The notes beneath the pieces were generated by a model. It was not told the origin of the DNA, made no database searches, and saw nothing but the letters and a program-made list of their open reading frames with translations. From the NCBI GenBank assembly GCA_027943245.1, contig JANDJZ010001746.1, forward strand, positions 310,001 to 374,000: a stretch of 64,000 bases of DNA, given 5' to 3'. The translations under genes and the position numbers were made by a program. The DNA comes from Acanthamoeba sp. SK_2022b (lineage: Eukaryota > Discosea > Longamoebia > Acanthamoebidae). Below are positions 44,599 to 53,854 of this stretch, piece after piece; positions within the stretch are counted from its first letter, which is position 1; each line of letters opens with the position of its first letter.

Positions 44599-44770
44599 GC
44601 GCATTCGTCATCGTTGGCAGGATAAGTTCGTGTTATGCTACCACCAAGGTCCGTCGCTATACCAGATAAGCGCGACACCTCAGTGGCTAGTTATAATCGC
44701 GATGTGGCAGGTTTCACACTGCGCCGTCGGGTGGCGAAAGTGCGGTAAATACGCATTTTGAAACCCTTTT

Positions 44771-44799
44771 TTGACTGGCAATGTGCGCCACAGTAGATT
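44771..44799 (+). promoter_or_regulatory. Candidate sigma70 promoter of zapA
   Basis: TTGACT and TAGATT are 17 bases apart, about 119 bases before the zapA start, in the 319-base divergent gap 44599-44917 between ygfB and zapA. Nothing else in that gap could be assigned. Confidence 0.5.
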
Positions 44800-44917
44800 A
44801 CAACCAGGTACTGAAAAAGGGGTTGTATCTTGGTACCGAGGTATATATAGTGGCGCCCGCTTTGACGGCCCGGCCAGGGCGGACAAGGCTGGCGCGAAAT
44901 TTAGGCAGGAAGGTGGC

Positions 44918-45247
44918 ATGTCTGCACAACCGGTAGATATTCAAATTTTTGGCCGCTCGTTAAGAGTCAATTGCCCGCCAGAACAACAAGATGCGTTGAA
45001 TATGGCGGCGGACGATCTTAACCAACGGTTGCAAGATCTTAAAGTTCGCACTAGAGTCTCCAATACTGAGCAACTGGTTTTCATCGCGGCATTGAACGTC
45101 TGTCACGAACTTGCTCAAGAACGGTTGAAAACCCGTGACTATGCGTCCAATATGGAACAACGCATACGGATGCTGCAGCAGACCATTGAACAAGCGCTGC
45201 TTGAACAAGGTCGCATCTCTGAACGTCAGGATGCACAATTCGAATAA
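44918..45247 (+). CDS. zapA: Cell division protein ZapA
   Basis: A 109-residue coiled-coil protein that bundles FtsZ filaments at mid-cell. An N-terminal domain ([19 protein letters not shown]) is followed by a long helix from about residue 70 to the end. The ATG at 44918 has AGGAAGG upstream; the longer open frame is spurious. The 6S RNA gene follows after 40 bases, as in E. coli. Confidence 0.95.
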   Translation: MSAQPVDIQIFGRSLRVNCPPEQQDALNMAADDLNQRLQDLKVRTRVSNTEQLVFIAALNVCHELAQERLKTRDYASNMEQRIRMLQQTIEQALLEQGRISERQDAQFE

Positions 45248-45287
45248 CTTAAGTTGTTGAAATCACAGTTTCGGCAACGAGTACAAA

Positions 45288-45470
45288 ATTTCTCTGAGAT
45301 GTTCGCCAGCGGGCCAGTCCCCTGAGCCGATATTTAGTACAAACAGAATGTGTTGCTCCGCGATCGGTGAGCACGCTCGGTGCGCCGAGAAGCCTTAAGA
45401 TTGCGACGGCACGTTCACCTTGAACCATGGGTTCAAGGGTTACAGCCTGCGACGGCATCTCGGAGATTCC
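45288..45470 (+). ncRNA. ssrS: 6S RNA
   Basis: A 183-base region that matches E. coli 6S RNA along its length: 5' ATTTCTCTGAGATGTTCGC, the middle CCTTGAACC...GGGTTCAAGG hairpin, and 3' GGCATCTCGGAGATTCC. The two ends pair to form the closing stem. 6S RNA binds sigma70 RNA polymerase in stationary phase and serves as a template for product RNA. It sits between zapA and fau, the position conserved in enterobacteria, and is probably co-transcribed with fau. Confidence 0.97.
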
Positions 45471-45522
45471 CCTTTTCAGCGGTTTATGTGTGCCGAACGC
45501 CACACTGAGCAAGCCTGATACG

Positions 45523-46131
45523 ATGCCTTTTCAACCCCAATTCGCGCAGCAGCGCCAAGCCATTCGTCAACTGATTCGCCAACGCCGACGCGAACTTACG
45601 CCGGATCAGCAACGCTTTGCCGCAGACAAGATAACCGAGCGCCTTGCCGCACATGCACGCATTCAGGCGGCGCACAGCATCGCGGTCTTCCTGTCATTTG
45701 ACGGTGAACTCGATACCGGGCCGCTGATCGAGCAGCTGTGGACGCTCGGCAAACGGGTTTACCTGCCGGTGCTGCACCCGTTCAGCCCGGGCCACCTGCT
45801 GTTCCTGCGCTATGCGCCGGAAACGCCGCTGGTGCGCAATCGCTTCAATATTCTCGAACCGCGCCTCGATGTGCGCCAGGTGTTGCCGCTGGGCGAGCTG
45901 GACGTCGTGCTGACGCCGCTGGTGGCATTCGATCATACCGGGCAGCGTCTGGGCATGGGGGGCGGTTTCTACGATCGCACCCTGCAAAACTGGCAGAGCG
46001 ACGGCCCCTATCCCATCGGGCTGGCCCATGATTGCCAGCAGGTGGAGCACCTGCCGACCGAGCACTGGGATATCCCGCTACCGGAAATCCTCACCCCGCT
46101 CTGCAGCTGGGCGTGGCACGAACCTAAATAG
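45523..46131 (+). CDS. fau: 5-formyltetrahydrofolate cyclo-ligase
   Basis: A 202-residue enzyme that uses ATP to turn 5-formyl-THF into 5,10-methenyl-THF. The basic RQLIRQRRREL start, the VAVFLSFDGELDTGPL-type middle and the phosphate-binding GQRLGMGGGFYDR are clear. The start at 45523 gives the E. coli YgfA length. It lies 52 bases after 6S RNA. Confidence 0.95.
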   Translation: MPFQPQFAQQRQAIRQLIRQRRRELTPDQQRFAADKITERLAAHARIQAAHSIAVFLSFDGELDTGPLIEQLWTLGKRVYLPVLHPFSPGHLLFLRYAPETPLVRNRFNILEPRLDVRQVLPLGELDVVLTPLVAFDHTGQRLGMGGGFYDRTLQNWQSDGPYPIGLAHDCQQVEHLPTEHWDIPLPEILTPLCSWAWHEPK

Positions 46132-46132
46132 C

Positions 46133-46159
46133 AAAAGGCCGGATCGCTCCGGCCTTTTT
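46133..46159. terminator. Bidirectional terminator fau / serA
   Basis: AAAAGGCCGGA and TCCGGCCTTTT pair perfectly over a TCGC loop between the two convergent stops, with a T-run in both directions. Confidence 0.93.
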
Positions 46160-46179
46160 CGTTGCGGCATGCCGCCTAA

Positions 46180-47418
46180 TCAGAACAGCAGACGGGCGCG
46201 AATGGTGCCGTCGATGGCCTTCATGCGCTGCAGCGCAGCGTCGGCGCGCGCGGTTTCCGCTTCAATGTCGATCACCACGTAGCCGATTTCCGGGCCGGTT
46301 TGCAGATACTGCGCGGCGATGTTAACCCCCTCTTCAGCGAAGATCTGGTTAATCTGCGTCAGCACGCCCGGGCGGTTTTCGTGGATGTGCAGCAGGCGGC
46401 TGGCATTCGGGCCATGCGCCGGCAGCGACACTTCCGGGAAGTTGACGGCGGACAGGGTCGACCCGTTGTCGGAGTATTTCGCCAGCTTGCCGGCCACTTC
46501 GTCGCCGATGTTCTCCTGCGCTTCCTGAGTGGAGCCGCCGATGTGCGGCGTCAGCAGCACGTTGTCGAACTCACACAGCGGCGAGTTGAACGGATCGCTG
46601 TTGGTTGCCGGCTCTTCCGGGAAGACGTCGATCGCCGCACCCGCCAGGTGATTGCTGGCCAGCGCATCGCACAGCGCGGGAATATCCACCACGGTGCCGC
46701 GCGAGGCGTTGATCAGAATGGCGCCTGGTTTCATCAGCGCCAGCTCTTCCGCTCCCATCATGTTCTTGGTGGCCAACGTTTCCGGCACGTGCAGCGTCAC
46801 CACGTCGCTCATATTGAGCAGATCGGACAGATGGCGCACCTGCTGCGCATTACCTAACGGCAGCTTGTTCTCGATATCGTAGAAGAACACCTTCATGCCC
46901 AGCCCTTCGGCCAGAATGCCCAGTTGGGTGCCGATGTGGCCGTAGCCGATGATACCCAGCTTTTTACCGCGCGCCTCATAGGAGCCCACGGCCAGTTTGT
47001 GCCACACGCCGCGGTGCGCCTTGGCGTTGGCGGCCGGAATGCCGCGCAGCATCAACAGCAGCTCGCCCAGCACCATTTCGGCCACGGATCGGGTATTGGA
47101 GAAGGGGGCGTTGAAGACCGGAATACCGCGTTTGGTCGCCGCTTTCAGATCAACCTGGTTGGTGCCGATGCAGAAGCAGCCCACCGCTACCAGTTTTTCT
47201 GCGGCGGCAAACACCTCTTCGGGCAGATGCGTACGCGATCGGATGCCGACGAAGTGTGCATCGCGGATGGATGCCTTCAGCGATTCGGTGTCTAACGCAC
47301 CCTTGTGGTATTCGATGTTGGTATAACCGGCGGCACGTAAATTATCGACCGTGCTCTGATGAACCCCTTCCACCAACAGGAATTTAATCCTGTCTTTCTC
47401 CAATGATACTTTTGCCAT
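46180..47418 (-). CDS. serA: D-3-phosphoglycerate dehydrogenase
   Basis: A 412-residue NAD enzyme, first step of serine synthesis. It has a split substrate domain, a Rossmann domain with LGIIGYGHIGTQLG near residue 157, catalytic R (INASRGTVVD), E (FPEEP) and H (LTPHIGGSTQEAQ), and a C-terminal ACT domain (from about residue 338) that binds serine for feedback inhibition. Length matches E. coli SerA. Upstream a CRP-like site lies about 200 bases away. Confidence 0.98.
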   Translation of the reverse strand: MAKVSLEKDRIKFLLVEGVHQSTVDNLRAAGYTNIEYHKGALDTESLKASIRDAHFVGIRSRTHLPEEVFAAAEKLVAVGCFCIGTNQVDLKAATKRGIPVFNAPFSNTRSVAEMVLGELLLMLRGIPAANAKAHRGVWHKLAVGSYEARGKKLGIIGYGHIGTQLGILAEGLGMKVFFYDIENKLPLGNAQQVRHLSDLLNMSDVVTLHVPETLATKNMMGAEELALMKPGAILINASRGTVVDIPALCDALASNHLAGAAIDVFPEEPATNSDPFNSPLCEFDNVLLTPHIGGSTQEAQENIGDEVAGKLAKYSDNGSTLSAVNFPEVSLPAHGPNASRLLHIHENRPGVLTQINQIFAEEGVNIAAQYLQTGPEIGYVVIDIEAETARADAALQRMKAIDGTIRARLLF

Positions 47419-47611
47419 TTACCCGACCCTATGTTCAGACTTCAGAAGCGGCTGTGACGACACAGCTCCCATCCAACATAACAAAAATAACGCGGGCGGC
47501 AATACAAACGATTGCCTGCCCGGCAGGACAAGGCGCAGCGTTGATGGCGGTTTACGGCAGAAAATGCCATAGGGAAAGTTTTCGGCAGAAGCTTTGGGGA
47601 GTCAGGTTTCA

Positions 47612-47633
47612 CAATGTGACATAAGTCACCAAA
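47612..47633. promoter_or_regulatory. Candidate CRP site upstream of serA
   Basis: TGTGA-CATAAG-TCACC (core 47615-47630) differs from the CRP consensus TGTGA-N6-TCACA by one base. It lies about 200 bases before serA; in E. coli an upstream serA promoter is activated by CRP-cAMP. Confidence 0.6.
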
Positions 47634-47676
47634 TTTGCCGTTTTTCAGAAAAGATATTTTAACCGAAGAATTATGC

Positions 47677-47695
47677 GGCCCGGCGCTACCGGGCC
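47677..47695 (-). terminator. Hairpin after rpiA
   Basis: GGCCCGG and CCGGGCC pair over five bases, 16 bases after the rpiA stop; the following sequence is only moderately T-rich. Confidence 0.55.
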
Positions 47696-47710
47696 ACAGA
47701 CGGCGGAGGC

Positions 47711-48367
47711 TTATTTGACCACTTTCACGCCTTCCGGGGTGCCGACCAGCGCCACGTCCGCGCCGCGGTTGGCGAACAGCCCCACGGTCACCACGCCGGC
47801 GATGCCGTTGATCTTGTTCTCCAGCGCGATGGCGTCGGTGATGCTCAGGTTATGCACATCGAGGATCACGTTGCCGTTGTCGGTCACCACGTTCTGACGA
47901 TACTCCGGCAGGCCACCGAGTTTCACCAGCTCACGCGCCACGTAAGAGCGGGCCATCGGGATCACTTCCACCGGCAGCGGGAACTTGCCCAGCACGTCCA
48001 CCTGCTTGCTGGCATCGACGATGCAGATGAATTTCTTGGCGATGGCGGCGATGATCTTCTCGCGCGTCAGCGCAGCGCCGCCGCCCTTGATCATCTGCAT
48101 ATGGCCGTTGATTTCGTCCGCGCCGTCCACGTAAATATCGAGCGAATCCACTTCGTTGCTGTCGAACACGTGGATGCCGAGGCTTTTCAGCTTGGCGGTG
48201 GAGGCATCGGAGCTGGACACCGCGCCTTCGATCTGGTGCTTGATGGAGCCCAGCGCGTCAATAAAGTGGGCGGCGGTAGAGCCAGTGCCGACCCCGACGA
48301 TGGTGCCCGGCGTCACGTATTCCAGCGCCGCCCAACCCACCGCTTTTTTCAGTTCATCCTGCGTCAT
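47711..48367 (-). CDS. rpiA: Ribose-5-phosphate isomerase A
   Basis: A 218-residue enzyme interconverting ribose 5-phosphate and ribulose 5-phosphate. The phosphate loop [24 protein letters not shown], the acidic DGADEIN (catalytic Asp) and [11 protein letters not shown] are all present. The ATG at 48367 has AAGGGA upstream; the longer open frame covers the promoter. The gene is divergent from argP, as in E. coli. Confidence 0.97.
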   Translation of the reverse strand: MTQDELKKAVGWAALEYVTPGTIVGVGTGSTAAHFIDALGSIKHQIEGAVSSSDASTAKLKSLGIHVFDSNEVDSLDIYVDGADEINGHMQMIKGGGAALTREKIIAAIAKKFICIVDASKQVDVLGKFPLPVEVIPMARSYVARELVKLGGLPEYRQNVVTDNGNVILDVHNLSITDAIALENKINGIAGVVTVGLFANRGADVALVGTPEGVKVVK

Positions 48368-48570
48368 AATATGTCCCTTGCCTCTGTACGAAAACGTGTG
48401 CGTATTATAGGGTAAAACGCTGTTTTTCACGCCGGCAGGATCACACTTATTTACCGCAGCCCGCATTTTTACCCGCTTGGCGGCGAGGTGGGGGCGTGAT
48501 TTTCCACCTGCGCCGTGCGCAAAATGTGGCATAGTGCCGGTATCATTCTAATTTAAGGGATATCTTTCCG

Positions 48571-49464
48571 ATGAAACGCCCAGACTATCGTACGCTGCAA
48601 GCGCTGGACGCGGTGATCCGTGAGCGCGGCTTCGAGCGCGCCGCTCAAAAACTCTGTATCACGCAATCGGCGGTATCCCAACGCATCAAACAGCTGGAAA
48701 ACCTGTTCGGCCAACCGCTGCTGGTTCGTACCGTGCCGCCGCGCCCGACCGAACAAGGGCAAAAGCTGCTCGCGCTGCTGCATCAGGTGGAGTTGCTGGA
48801 AGAAGAGTGGCTGGGCAACGACACCGGCGTCGATACGCCGCTGCTGCTGTCGCTGGCGGTCAACGCCGACAGTCTGGCAACCTGGCTGCTGCCGGCGCTG
48901 AAGCCGGTGCTGGCGGACTCCCCCATTCGCCTGAATCTGCAGGTGGAAGATGAAACCCGCACCCAGGAGCGGCTGCGCCGTGGTGAGGTGGTGGGCGCGG
49001 TGAGTATTCAGCCGCAGCCGCTGCCGAGCTGCCTGGTGGATCGGCTGGGGGCGCTGGACTACCTGTTCGTCGCCTCCAGCGGCTTCGCCGAGCGCTACTT
49101 CCCGAGCGGCGTCACCCGCTCCGCGCTGCTGAAAGCGCCGGCGGTGGCCTTCGATCATCTCGACGACATGCACCAGGCGTTCCTGCAGCAGAACTTCGAT
49201 CTGTCGCCGGGCAGCGTGCCCTGCCACATCGTGAACTCCTCGGAAGCCTTTGTGCAGCTGGCACGCCAGGGCACCACCTGCTGTATGATCCCTCACCTGC
49301 AGATCGAAAAGGAGCTGGCATCCGGTGAACTGATCGATCTGACGCCGGGGCTGTACCAGCGCCGCATGCTGTACTGGCACCGCTTCGCGCCGGAAAGCCG
49401 CATGATGCGCAAAGTGACCGACGCGCTGCTGGAACACGGCCACCAGGTGCTGCGTCAGGATTAA
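48571..49464 (+). CDS. argP: LysR-type regulator ArgP (IciA)
   Basis: A 297-residue LysR regulator. The helix-turn-helix lies at residues 4-62 ([20 protein letters not shown]), followed by a substrate domain that senses arginine and lysine. ArgP activates argO, which is nearby, and several lysine-repressed genes. Length equals E. coli ArgP. It is divergent from rpiA and convergent with yggE. Confidence 0.96.
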   Translation: MKRPDYRTLQALDAVIRERGFERAAQKLCITQSAVSQRIKQLENLFGQPLLVRTVPPRPTEQGQKLLALLHQVELLEEEWLGNDTGVDTPLLLSLAVNADSLATWLLPALKPVLADSPIRLNLQVEDETRTQERLRRGEVVGAVSIQPQPLPSCLVDRLGALDYLFVASSGFAERYFPSGVTRSALLKAPAVAFDHLDDMHQAFLQQNFDLSPGSVPCHIVNSSEAFVQLARQGTTCCMIPHLQIEKELASGELIDLTPGLYQRRMLYWHRFAPESRMMRKVTDALLEHGHQVLRQD

Positions 49465-49470
49465 AACGAA

Positions 49471-49496
49471 AAAAGGTTCGCCGCAGCGAACCTTTT
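49471..49496. terminator. Bidirectional terminator argP / yggE
   Basis: AAAAGGTTCGC and GCGAACCTTTT pair over a CGCA loop between the convergent stops, with A- and T-rich flanks on both sides. Confidence 0.92.
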
Positions 49497-49512
49497 CTTC
49501 AATACGAACACA

Positions 49513-50244
49513 TTACTGCGCGGCGTTGCGCTGCAGCTCAAACACCACATCCACCTGATCGTCGAAGTGAATGCTTTGCTGCTCATAGGTTTGCGCCGCG
49601 TCGCTTTCCGCCGCCGCACCGGCCGCCTTATACATCCGCGCCACCGGCATCGGCTGGTAGTTGGCAACCCGATAGCGAATGCTGTACACCGGCCCCAGCT
49701 TGGCGTGGAAGCCTTTGGCCAGGGATTCGGCCTGCTGAGTCGCGTTCTCGATCGCTTTTTGCCGCGCCTGCTCGCGATACACGTCCGGCTTGGCGACGCC
49801 CAGCTCCACCGCGCGGATCTCGTTCAGGCCGGATTTCAGCGCGCCGTCCAGCAGCTCGTTCAGCTTGTCCAACTGACGCAGGGTCACCTGCACCTGGCGC
49901 ACTGCCCGGTAGCCCTTCAGCACCGACTCGCCGGTTTTCAAGTAGTCATATTCCGGCTGGGTGCGCAGGTTGGCGGCGCTGATGTCTTTCTTCTCGATGT
50001 TATTTTTCTGCAGGAAATCAAAGTACTGCGCCACGCGCTCGTCCACCTGCTTCTTCGCCTGGGCGGCGTCTTTGGAGGAAACGCTTACTTCGATCGCCAG
50101 GGTGGCGATATCCGGCGTGGCGTCCACGCTGGCGGTGCCGGAGGTGACGACGTGCGGCCCTTCAGGCACTTCAGCCGCCTGCAGCGCCATCGGTAACGTC
50201 CCTAATCCGACCATTGCGGCCATAGCCAATGCTTTTAGCTTCAC
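49513..50244 (-). CDS. yggE: SIMPL-domain oxidative stress protein YggE
   Basis: A 243-residue periplasmic protein with a signal peptide (cleaved near residue 23 after ALQA) and a SIMPL/DUF541 domain (residues 30-235). E. coli YggE lowers oxidative damage by an unknown mechanism. The start is GTG at 50244, with AAGGAG six bases upstream. It lies between argP and argO as in E. coli. Confidence 0.93.
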   Translation of the reverse strand: MKLKALAMAAMVGLGTLPMALQAAEVPEGPHVVTSGTASVDATPDIATLAIEVSVSSKDAAQAKKQVDERVAQYFDFLQKNNIEKKDISAANLRTQPEYDYLKTGESVLKGYRAVRQVQVTLRQLDKLNELLDGALKSGLNEIRAVELGVAKPDVYREQARQKAIENATQQAESLAKGFHAKLGPVYSIRYRVANYQPMPVARMYKAAGAAAESDAAQTYEQQSIHFDDQVDVVFELQRNAAQ

Positions 50245-50365
50245 AGTGTCTCCTTAATGACAGGCTGTCTCTGATCGCCGGCTTTTCCCTGTAAGAACCG
50301 CCGGATTCCTGGCATCAAACGTAGCATATCACGCGGCGTTTTGAATTCGGATTAGTGACAAATTC

Positions 50366-50983
50366 TTATAAATTTGCCCCCTGCCAGGCCAGCTGCAGCG
50401 CGATGCCCCACATCACCAGCCCGACCAGCGCGTTGATGATGCGCTGCGCCCGCTGCGTGTTCAGCCACGGCGCCAGCCAGGAGGCCAGCAGCGCCAGCCC
50501 GAAGAACCACACCGCCGACGCGCTGACCGCCCCGAGCGCGAACCAGGAGCGCACGTCCGCCGTCAGCTGCCCACCCAGGCTGCCGAGCACCACAAAGGTA
50601 TCCAGATAAACGTGCGGGTTTAGCCAGGTGACCGCCAGCATGGTGACCACGATGCGCCAGCGGCTCTGCGCCAGCTCCTGCGCCGCGGCCTGCGCCAGTT
50701 GCGGGCTGAAGGCGGAACGGAACGCGCCCCACCCGTACCACAGCAGAAACGCCACCCCGCCCCAGGTCACCAGCGCCAGCAGCAGCGGCGAGCGGGTCAG
50801 CAAGGCGCTGCCGCCGAAAATACCGGCGCAGATCAGCACGATATCGCTCAATGCGCACAGCGAAGCAATCATCAAATGATACTGGCGGCGAATGCCCTGA
50901 TTCATCACGAATACGTTCTGCGGGCCCAGCGGCAGGATCATGGCGGCGCTCAGGGCAAAGCCCTGCAGGAAGACGGCTAACAT
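50366..50983 (-). CDS. argO: Arginine exporter ArgO
   Basis: A 205-residue LysE-family exporter with six membrane segments. The family opening [29 protein letters not shown] and the middle [17 protein letters not shown] are present. It exports arginine and its toxic analogue canavanine, and in E. coli is switched by ArgP with arginine as activator and lysine as blocker of promoter clearance. The ATG at 50983 has GAGGAA upstream; longer frames from 51046 or above are unlikely. Confidence 0.95.
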   Translation of the reverse strand: MLAVFLQGFALSAAMILPLGPQNVFVMNQGIRRQYHLMIASLCALSDIVLICAGIFGGSALLTRSPLLLALVTWGGVAFLLWYGWGAFRSAFSPQLAQAAAQELAQSRWRIVVTMLAVTWLNPHVYLDTFVVLGSLGGQLTADVRSWFALGAVSASAVWFFGLALLASWLAPWLNTQRAQRIINALVGLVMWGIALQLAWQGANL

Positions 50984-51041
50984 GGGGATTCCTCGAATGA
51001 TAAAAGGCGCCGGACGAGGGCGCGTGTCGGTCAACACGCGC

Positions 51042-51071
51042 ATCATACGAGGAAGCGATCATTAGGTGAAA
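51042..51071 (-). promoter_or_regulatory. Candidate argO promoter
   Basis: On the minus strand TTTCAC (-35) and TATGAT (-10) are 18 bases apart. Just downstream, at 51020-51041, GCGCGTGT and ACACGCGC pair over six bases across the expected transcription start. Confidence 0.55.
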
Positions 51072-51107
51072 TTGATGTTTCTAATCCAGTATCAGAGACG
51101 CTAATAC

Positions 51108-51926
51108 TCAAATCGGCGTGACGAAACCCAGCTCCTGCGAGATGCGTTGCGCGGTGGCCAGCACCGGTTTAATCAGGCTTTTGACGCCGATTTGCTGCAG
51201 CTTGGCGGTCGGCAGAGAAACCGACACCGCATAAGGCACGCGCTGTTGAATATCGAACACCGGCGCCGCCACGCAGGAGACCCCCAGCTCGTTTTCCTCG
51301 CGATCCATCGCCATGCCGCGCTGGCGAATATCGGCCAACTCCTCATGCATCTTCGGCAGCTCGGTAATGGTATTGCGCGTCAGCGTCTGAATCTCTTGCT
51401 GGTGAGTCTGCCAGTAGTGGGCCGGGTAATCGTCGTTGCCGTAGGCCATGAAGATTTTCCCCATCGCCGAACAGTACAGCGGCATATGCTGGCCGATATA
51501 GGCGCGGGTGCGCATCATGCCGGTGGTCGGCTCCAGCTTGTAGATCAGGATGACGTGGTCGTCTTCGCGGCTGGAGAAGTTGACCGTCTCCCCCACTTCC
51601 AGGTTCAGCTGTTCCAAATGCGGCGCGGCCACGTGAATGATATTGAGTGACGACAGCGCCTTCTGGCCGATGGAAATGAACTTGGTGGTCAGGCGGTAGC
51701 TGCCTGGCGACGGCGCCTGGGTCACATAGCCGCTGGTGTGTAACCCCTGAAGCAAGCGGTGCACCGTGCTCTTGTTCATACCGGCCAGCTCGGACAGATG
51801 CGCCAGCGGACATCCGTTGGGGAAATTGCTCAGGATCTCAATCAACTGCAAACCGCGGAACAGGCTTTGGCTGCCCAGCGGTTTGTCTTTCTTGTCATCT
51901 TTCTCGTCGACGGCTTTCAGGCTCAT
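51108..51926 (-). CDS. yiaJ: IclR-family regulator YiaJ (PlaR)
   Basis: A 272-residue IclR regulator with a winged helix (residues 19-80, CPLAHLSELAGMNKSTVHRLL) and an effector domain (90-265) holding TGMMRTRAYIGQHMPLYCSAMGK and DREENELGVSC. It matches E. coli YiaJ over nearly its whole length. YiaJ represses the yiaK-S genes for diketogulonate use. It is divergent from the ABC operon, with a 374-base gap that contains a 31-bp site repeated before yiaK. Confidence 0.93.
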   Translation of the reverse strand: MSLKAVDEKDDKKDKPLGSQSLFRGLQLIEILSNFPNGCPLAHLSELAGMNKSTVHRLLQGLHTSGYVTQAPSPGSYRLTTKFISIGQKALSSLNIIHVAAPHLEQLNLEVGETVNFSSREDDHVILIYKLEPTTGMMRTRAYIGQHMPLYCSAMGKIFMAYGNDDYPAHYWQTHQQEIQTLTRNTITELPKMHEELADIRQRGMAMDREENELGVSCVAAPVFDIQQRVPYAVSVSLPTAKLQQIGVKSLIKPVLATAQRISQELGFVTPI

Positions 51927-52085
51927 AGCGAAAATCTCTCCAGTGTCGAACCGCCAACCGGCGCTGCGGCGAAGTCAGCAGGCTCTTTGCCGGGCATGTT
52001 ACCCCAAGGCCTGCATCAGGTGAAGACGGAACGCCGTTTCATTGTCCGCAGCGGGCCAAAAATCCGCAATATTTCCCCCTCATTG

Positions 52086-52107
52086 AAGTGAGCCATCGGT
52101 CACACTT
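52086..52107. promoter_or_regulatory. Weak CRP-like dyad before the ABC operon
   Basis: A 22-base dyad AAGTGAG...CACACTT with a perfect right half TCACA but a poor left half. It lies in the yiaJ / ABC divergent gap (51927-52300), which otherwise shows an AT-rich stretch and the YiaJ-type site. Confidence 0.35.
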
Positions 52108-52193
52108 CCGCAAAGTAAAAAATAACTCATTGTTTAATATAAAAAATTAAAACCTCATCGCCTTTGATTTAGCGCAACGAACGTCATATTATT

Positions 52194-52224
52194 TTTGAAA
52201 TTGTATTTCGCATGTTGAAATTTA
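52194..52224. promoter_or_regulatory. YiaJ-type operator, copy 1
   Basis: A 31-base site with three half-sites, GAAAT, ATTTC and GAAAT, arranged as overlapping inverted repeats. It is identical at 27 of 31 bases to the site at 57092-57122 before yiaK and lies 77 bases before the ABC operon, so it is probably bound by the IclR regulator encoded next to it. Confidence 0.8.
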
Positions 52225-52300
52225 AAGGCCAGATACTCACCAGCGGTTTAGCTGATTTGCCCGGCATCTTCGCACGGGCGCAACACCAGGGGCGCATCAC

Positions 52301-53854
52301 ATGACTATCGATAATGCGGCACAACCCATCCTTACCCTCAGCCACATCGTCAAACGATTTGGCGGCAACGTGGCGGTCAACGACGTCAGCCTGCAGGTGA
52401 TGCCGGGCGAGGTTCTGGCGCTGCTGGGCGAAAACGGCGCCGGCAAATCGACGCTGATCAAAGTGCTGGCGGGCGTCTACCCGCGCGACGGCGGCGATAT
52501 TCGTTTTCAGGGCGCAAGCATCGCCTCCGCCGCCGCGATAAAAAGCGCCAGCCGCCAGCCGATCGCCTTTATTCATCAGGATCTCGGCCTGATTGAATGG
52601 ATGACGGTGGCGGAGAACATGGCGCTGGTGATGGGGTTTCCCCGCCGCTTTGGGTTGATCGACTGGCGCGCCATTCGCCGCCGGGCGGCGCAGGCGCTGC
52701 ACGACGTCGGCATCGCGCTCGATCCCGATGCGCGCGTCTTCGAACTGTCGCGCACCGAAAAATCGCTGCTGGCGATCGCCCGCGCGGTGGCGGTCAACGC
52801 CGAGCTGCTGGTGCTGGATGAACCGACCGCCTCCCTGCCCGCCAACGACGTGCGCCATCTGTTCGCCGTGATCAACCGGCTGCGCGCCAAAAAGGTCGGC
52901 ATGATTTACGTCACCCACCGTCTGGACGAAGTGATCGAAATCGCCGATCGGGTCTGCGTAATGCGCGACGGGCGCTATGTCGCCGGCGGCCGCACCGCCG
53001 ACTACTCGCTGCGCGATCTGGTGCAAACCATCGTCGGCGAAGCGATGGCGGACGATCAGCGCGAACCGCTGCCGGAACATCGTCCGCCGGTGCTGCAGCT
53101 CGATAGCGTCACGGTAGGCGACATCGGCCCGGTGAGCTTCGATTTGCAGCCGGGCGAGATGCTGGCGCTGGCCGGCCTGCGCGGGGCCGGGCAAGAAGAG
53201 ATTGGCAGGCTGCTGTTCGGGTTGCGCCAGGCCGACGGCGGCGCGATTCGGTTTCGCGATCGGCCCTATCAGGCGAGCTCCCCGCAGCAGGCGATGGCGT
53301 GCGGCGTTTCGCTGGTGGCGGGCGATCGCACCGGCGAAAGCCTGGTGATGTCGATGAGCGTGCGTGAAAACCTGTTTATCAACCCCTGCGCCAGCGGCCA
53401 CCGGCTGCTCTCCCGCTACGGGCGGCGAGCGGAGATCGGCGCCAGTTGGTGGAAAGTGCAGCTGTTCGACGTGCGCCCCAAGGACGTCAATATCGACATC
53501 AGCGCGCTGTCCGGCGGCAACCAGCAAAAGGTGGTGATGGCGCGCTGGATGCATCTAGGGGCGCCGCTGCTGATCCTCGAAGATCCCACCGCCGGCGTGG
53601 ACGTCGGCGCGCGAGCGGAAATCTACCACCTGCTGAATAAATCCCTGGCGGAAGGCGTGGCGGTGCTGGTTATCTCCAACGATTTCGAGGAGATCGCCCA
53701 TATTTGCAACCGCGCACTGGTATTCAACCGCGGGAAAGTGGTCGGCGAGCTGAGAAATCAGCAGGTGTCATTCGCCAATTTATTGGAGCTGGCCTCTGCC
53801 AGCACCGGGGAAAGCGTCGCAATCACGTCAGAATCCGAGGTAGGCCATGTCTAA
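52301..53854 (+). CDS. CUT2-type sugar ABC transporter ATPase
   Basis: A 517-residue double ATPase. Domain 1 has Walker A GENGAGKST, Walker B LLVLDEPTASLP and a degenerate signature (LSRTEKSLL). Domain 2 has a degenerate Walker A GLRGAGQEEIG, full signature LSGGNQQK and Walker B LLILEDPTAG, where the D and E are swapped relative to the norm. It powers uptake with the following permease and binding protein. AGGGG precedes the ATG. The gene overlaps the permease gene by eight bases. Confidence 0.9.
   Translation: MTIDNAAQPILTLSHIVKRFGGNVAVNDVSLQVMPGEVLALLGENGAGKSTLIKVLAGVYPRDGGDIRFQGASIASAAAIKSASRQPIAFIHQDLGLIEWMTVAENMALVMGFPRRFGLIDWRAIRRRAAQALHDVGIALDPDARVFELSRTEKSLLAIARAVAVNAELLVLDEPTASLPANDVRHLFAVINRLRAKKVGMIYVTHRLDEVIEIADRVCVMRDGRYVAGGRTADYSLRDLVQTIVGEAMADDQREPLPEHRPPVLQLDSVTVGDIGPVSFDLQPGEMLALAGLRGAGQEEIGRLLFGLRQADGGAIRFRDRPYQASSPQQAMACGVSLVAGDRTGESLVMSMSVRENLFINPCASGHRLLSRYGRRAEIGASWWKVQLFDVRPKDVNIDISALSGGNQQKVVMARWMHLGAPLLILEDPTAGVDVGARAEIYHLLNKSLAEGVAVLVISNDFEEIAHICNRALVFNRGKVVGELRNQQVSFANLLELASASTGESVAITSESEVGHV

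Noticed and set aside
52184..53554. A 456-codon open frame antisense to the ABC ATPase
   Set aside because: No motifs are seen in it, while the plus-strand frame has both ATPase domains intact.
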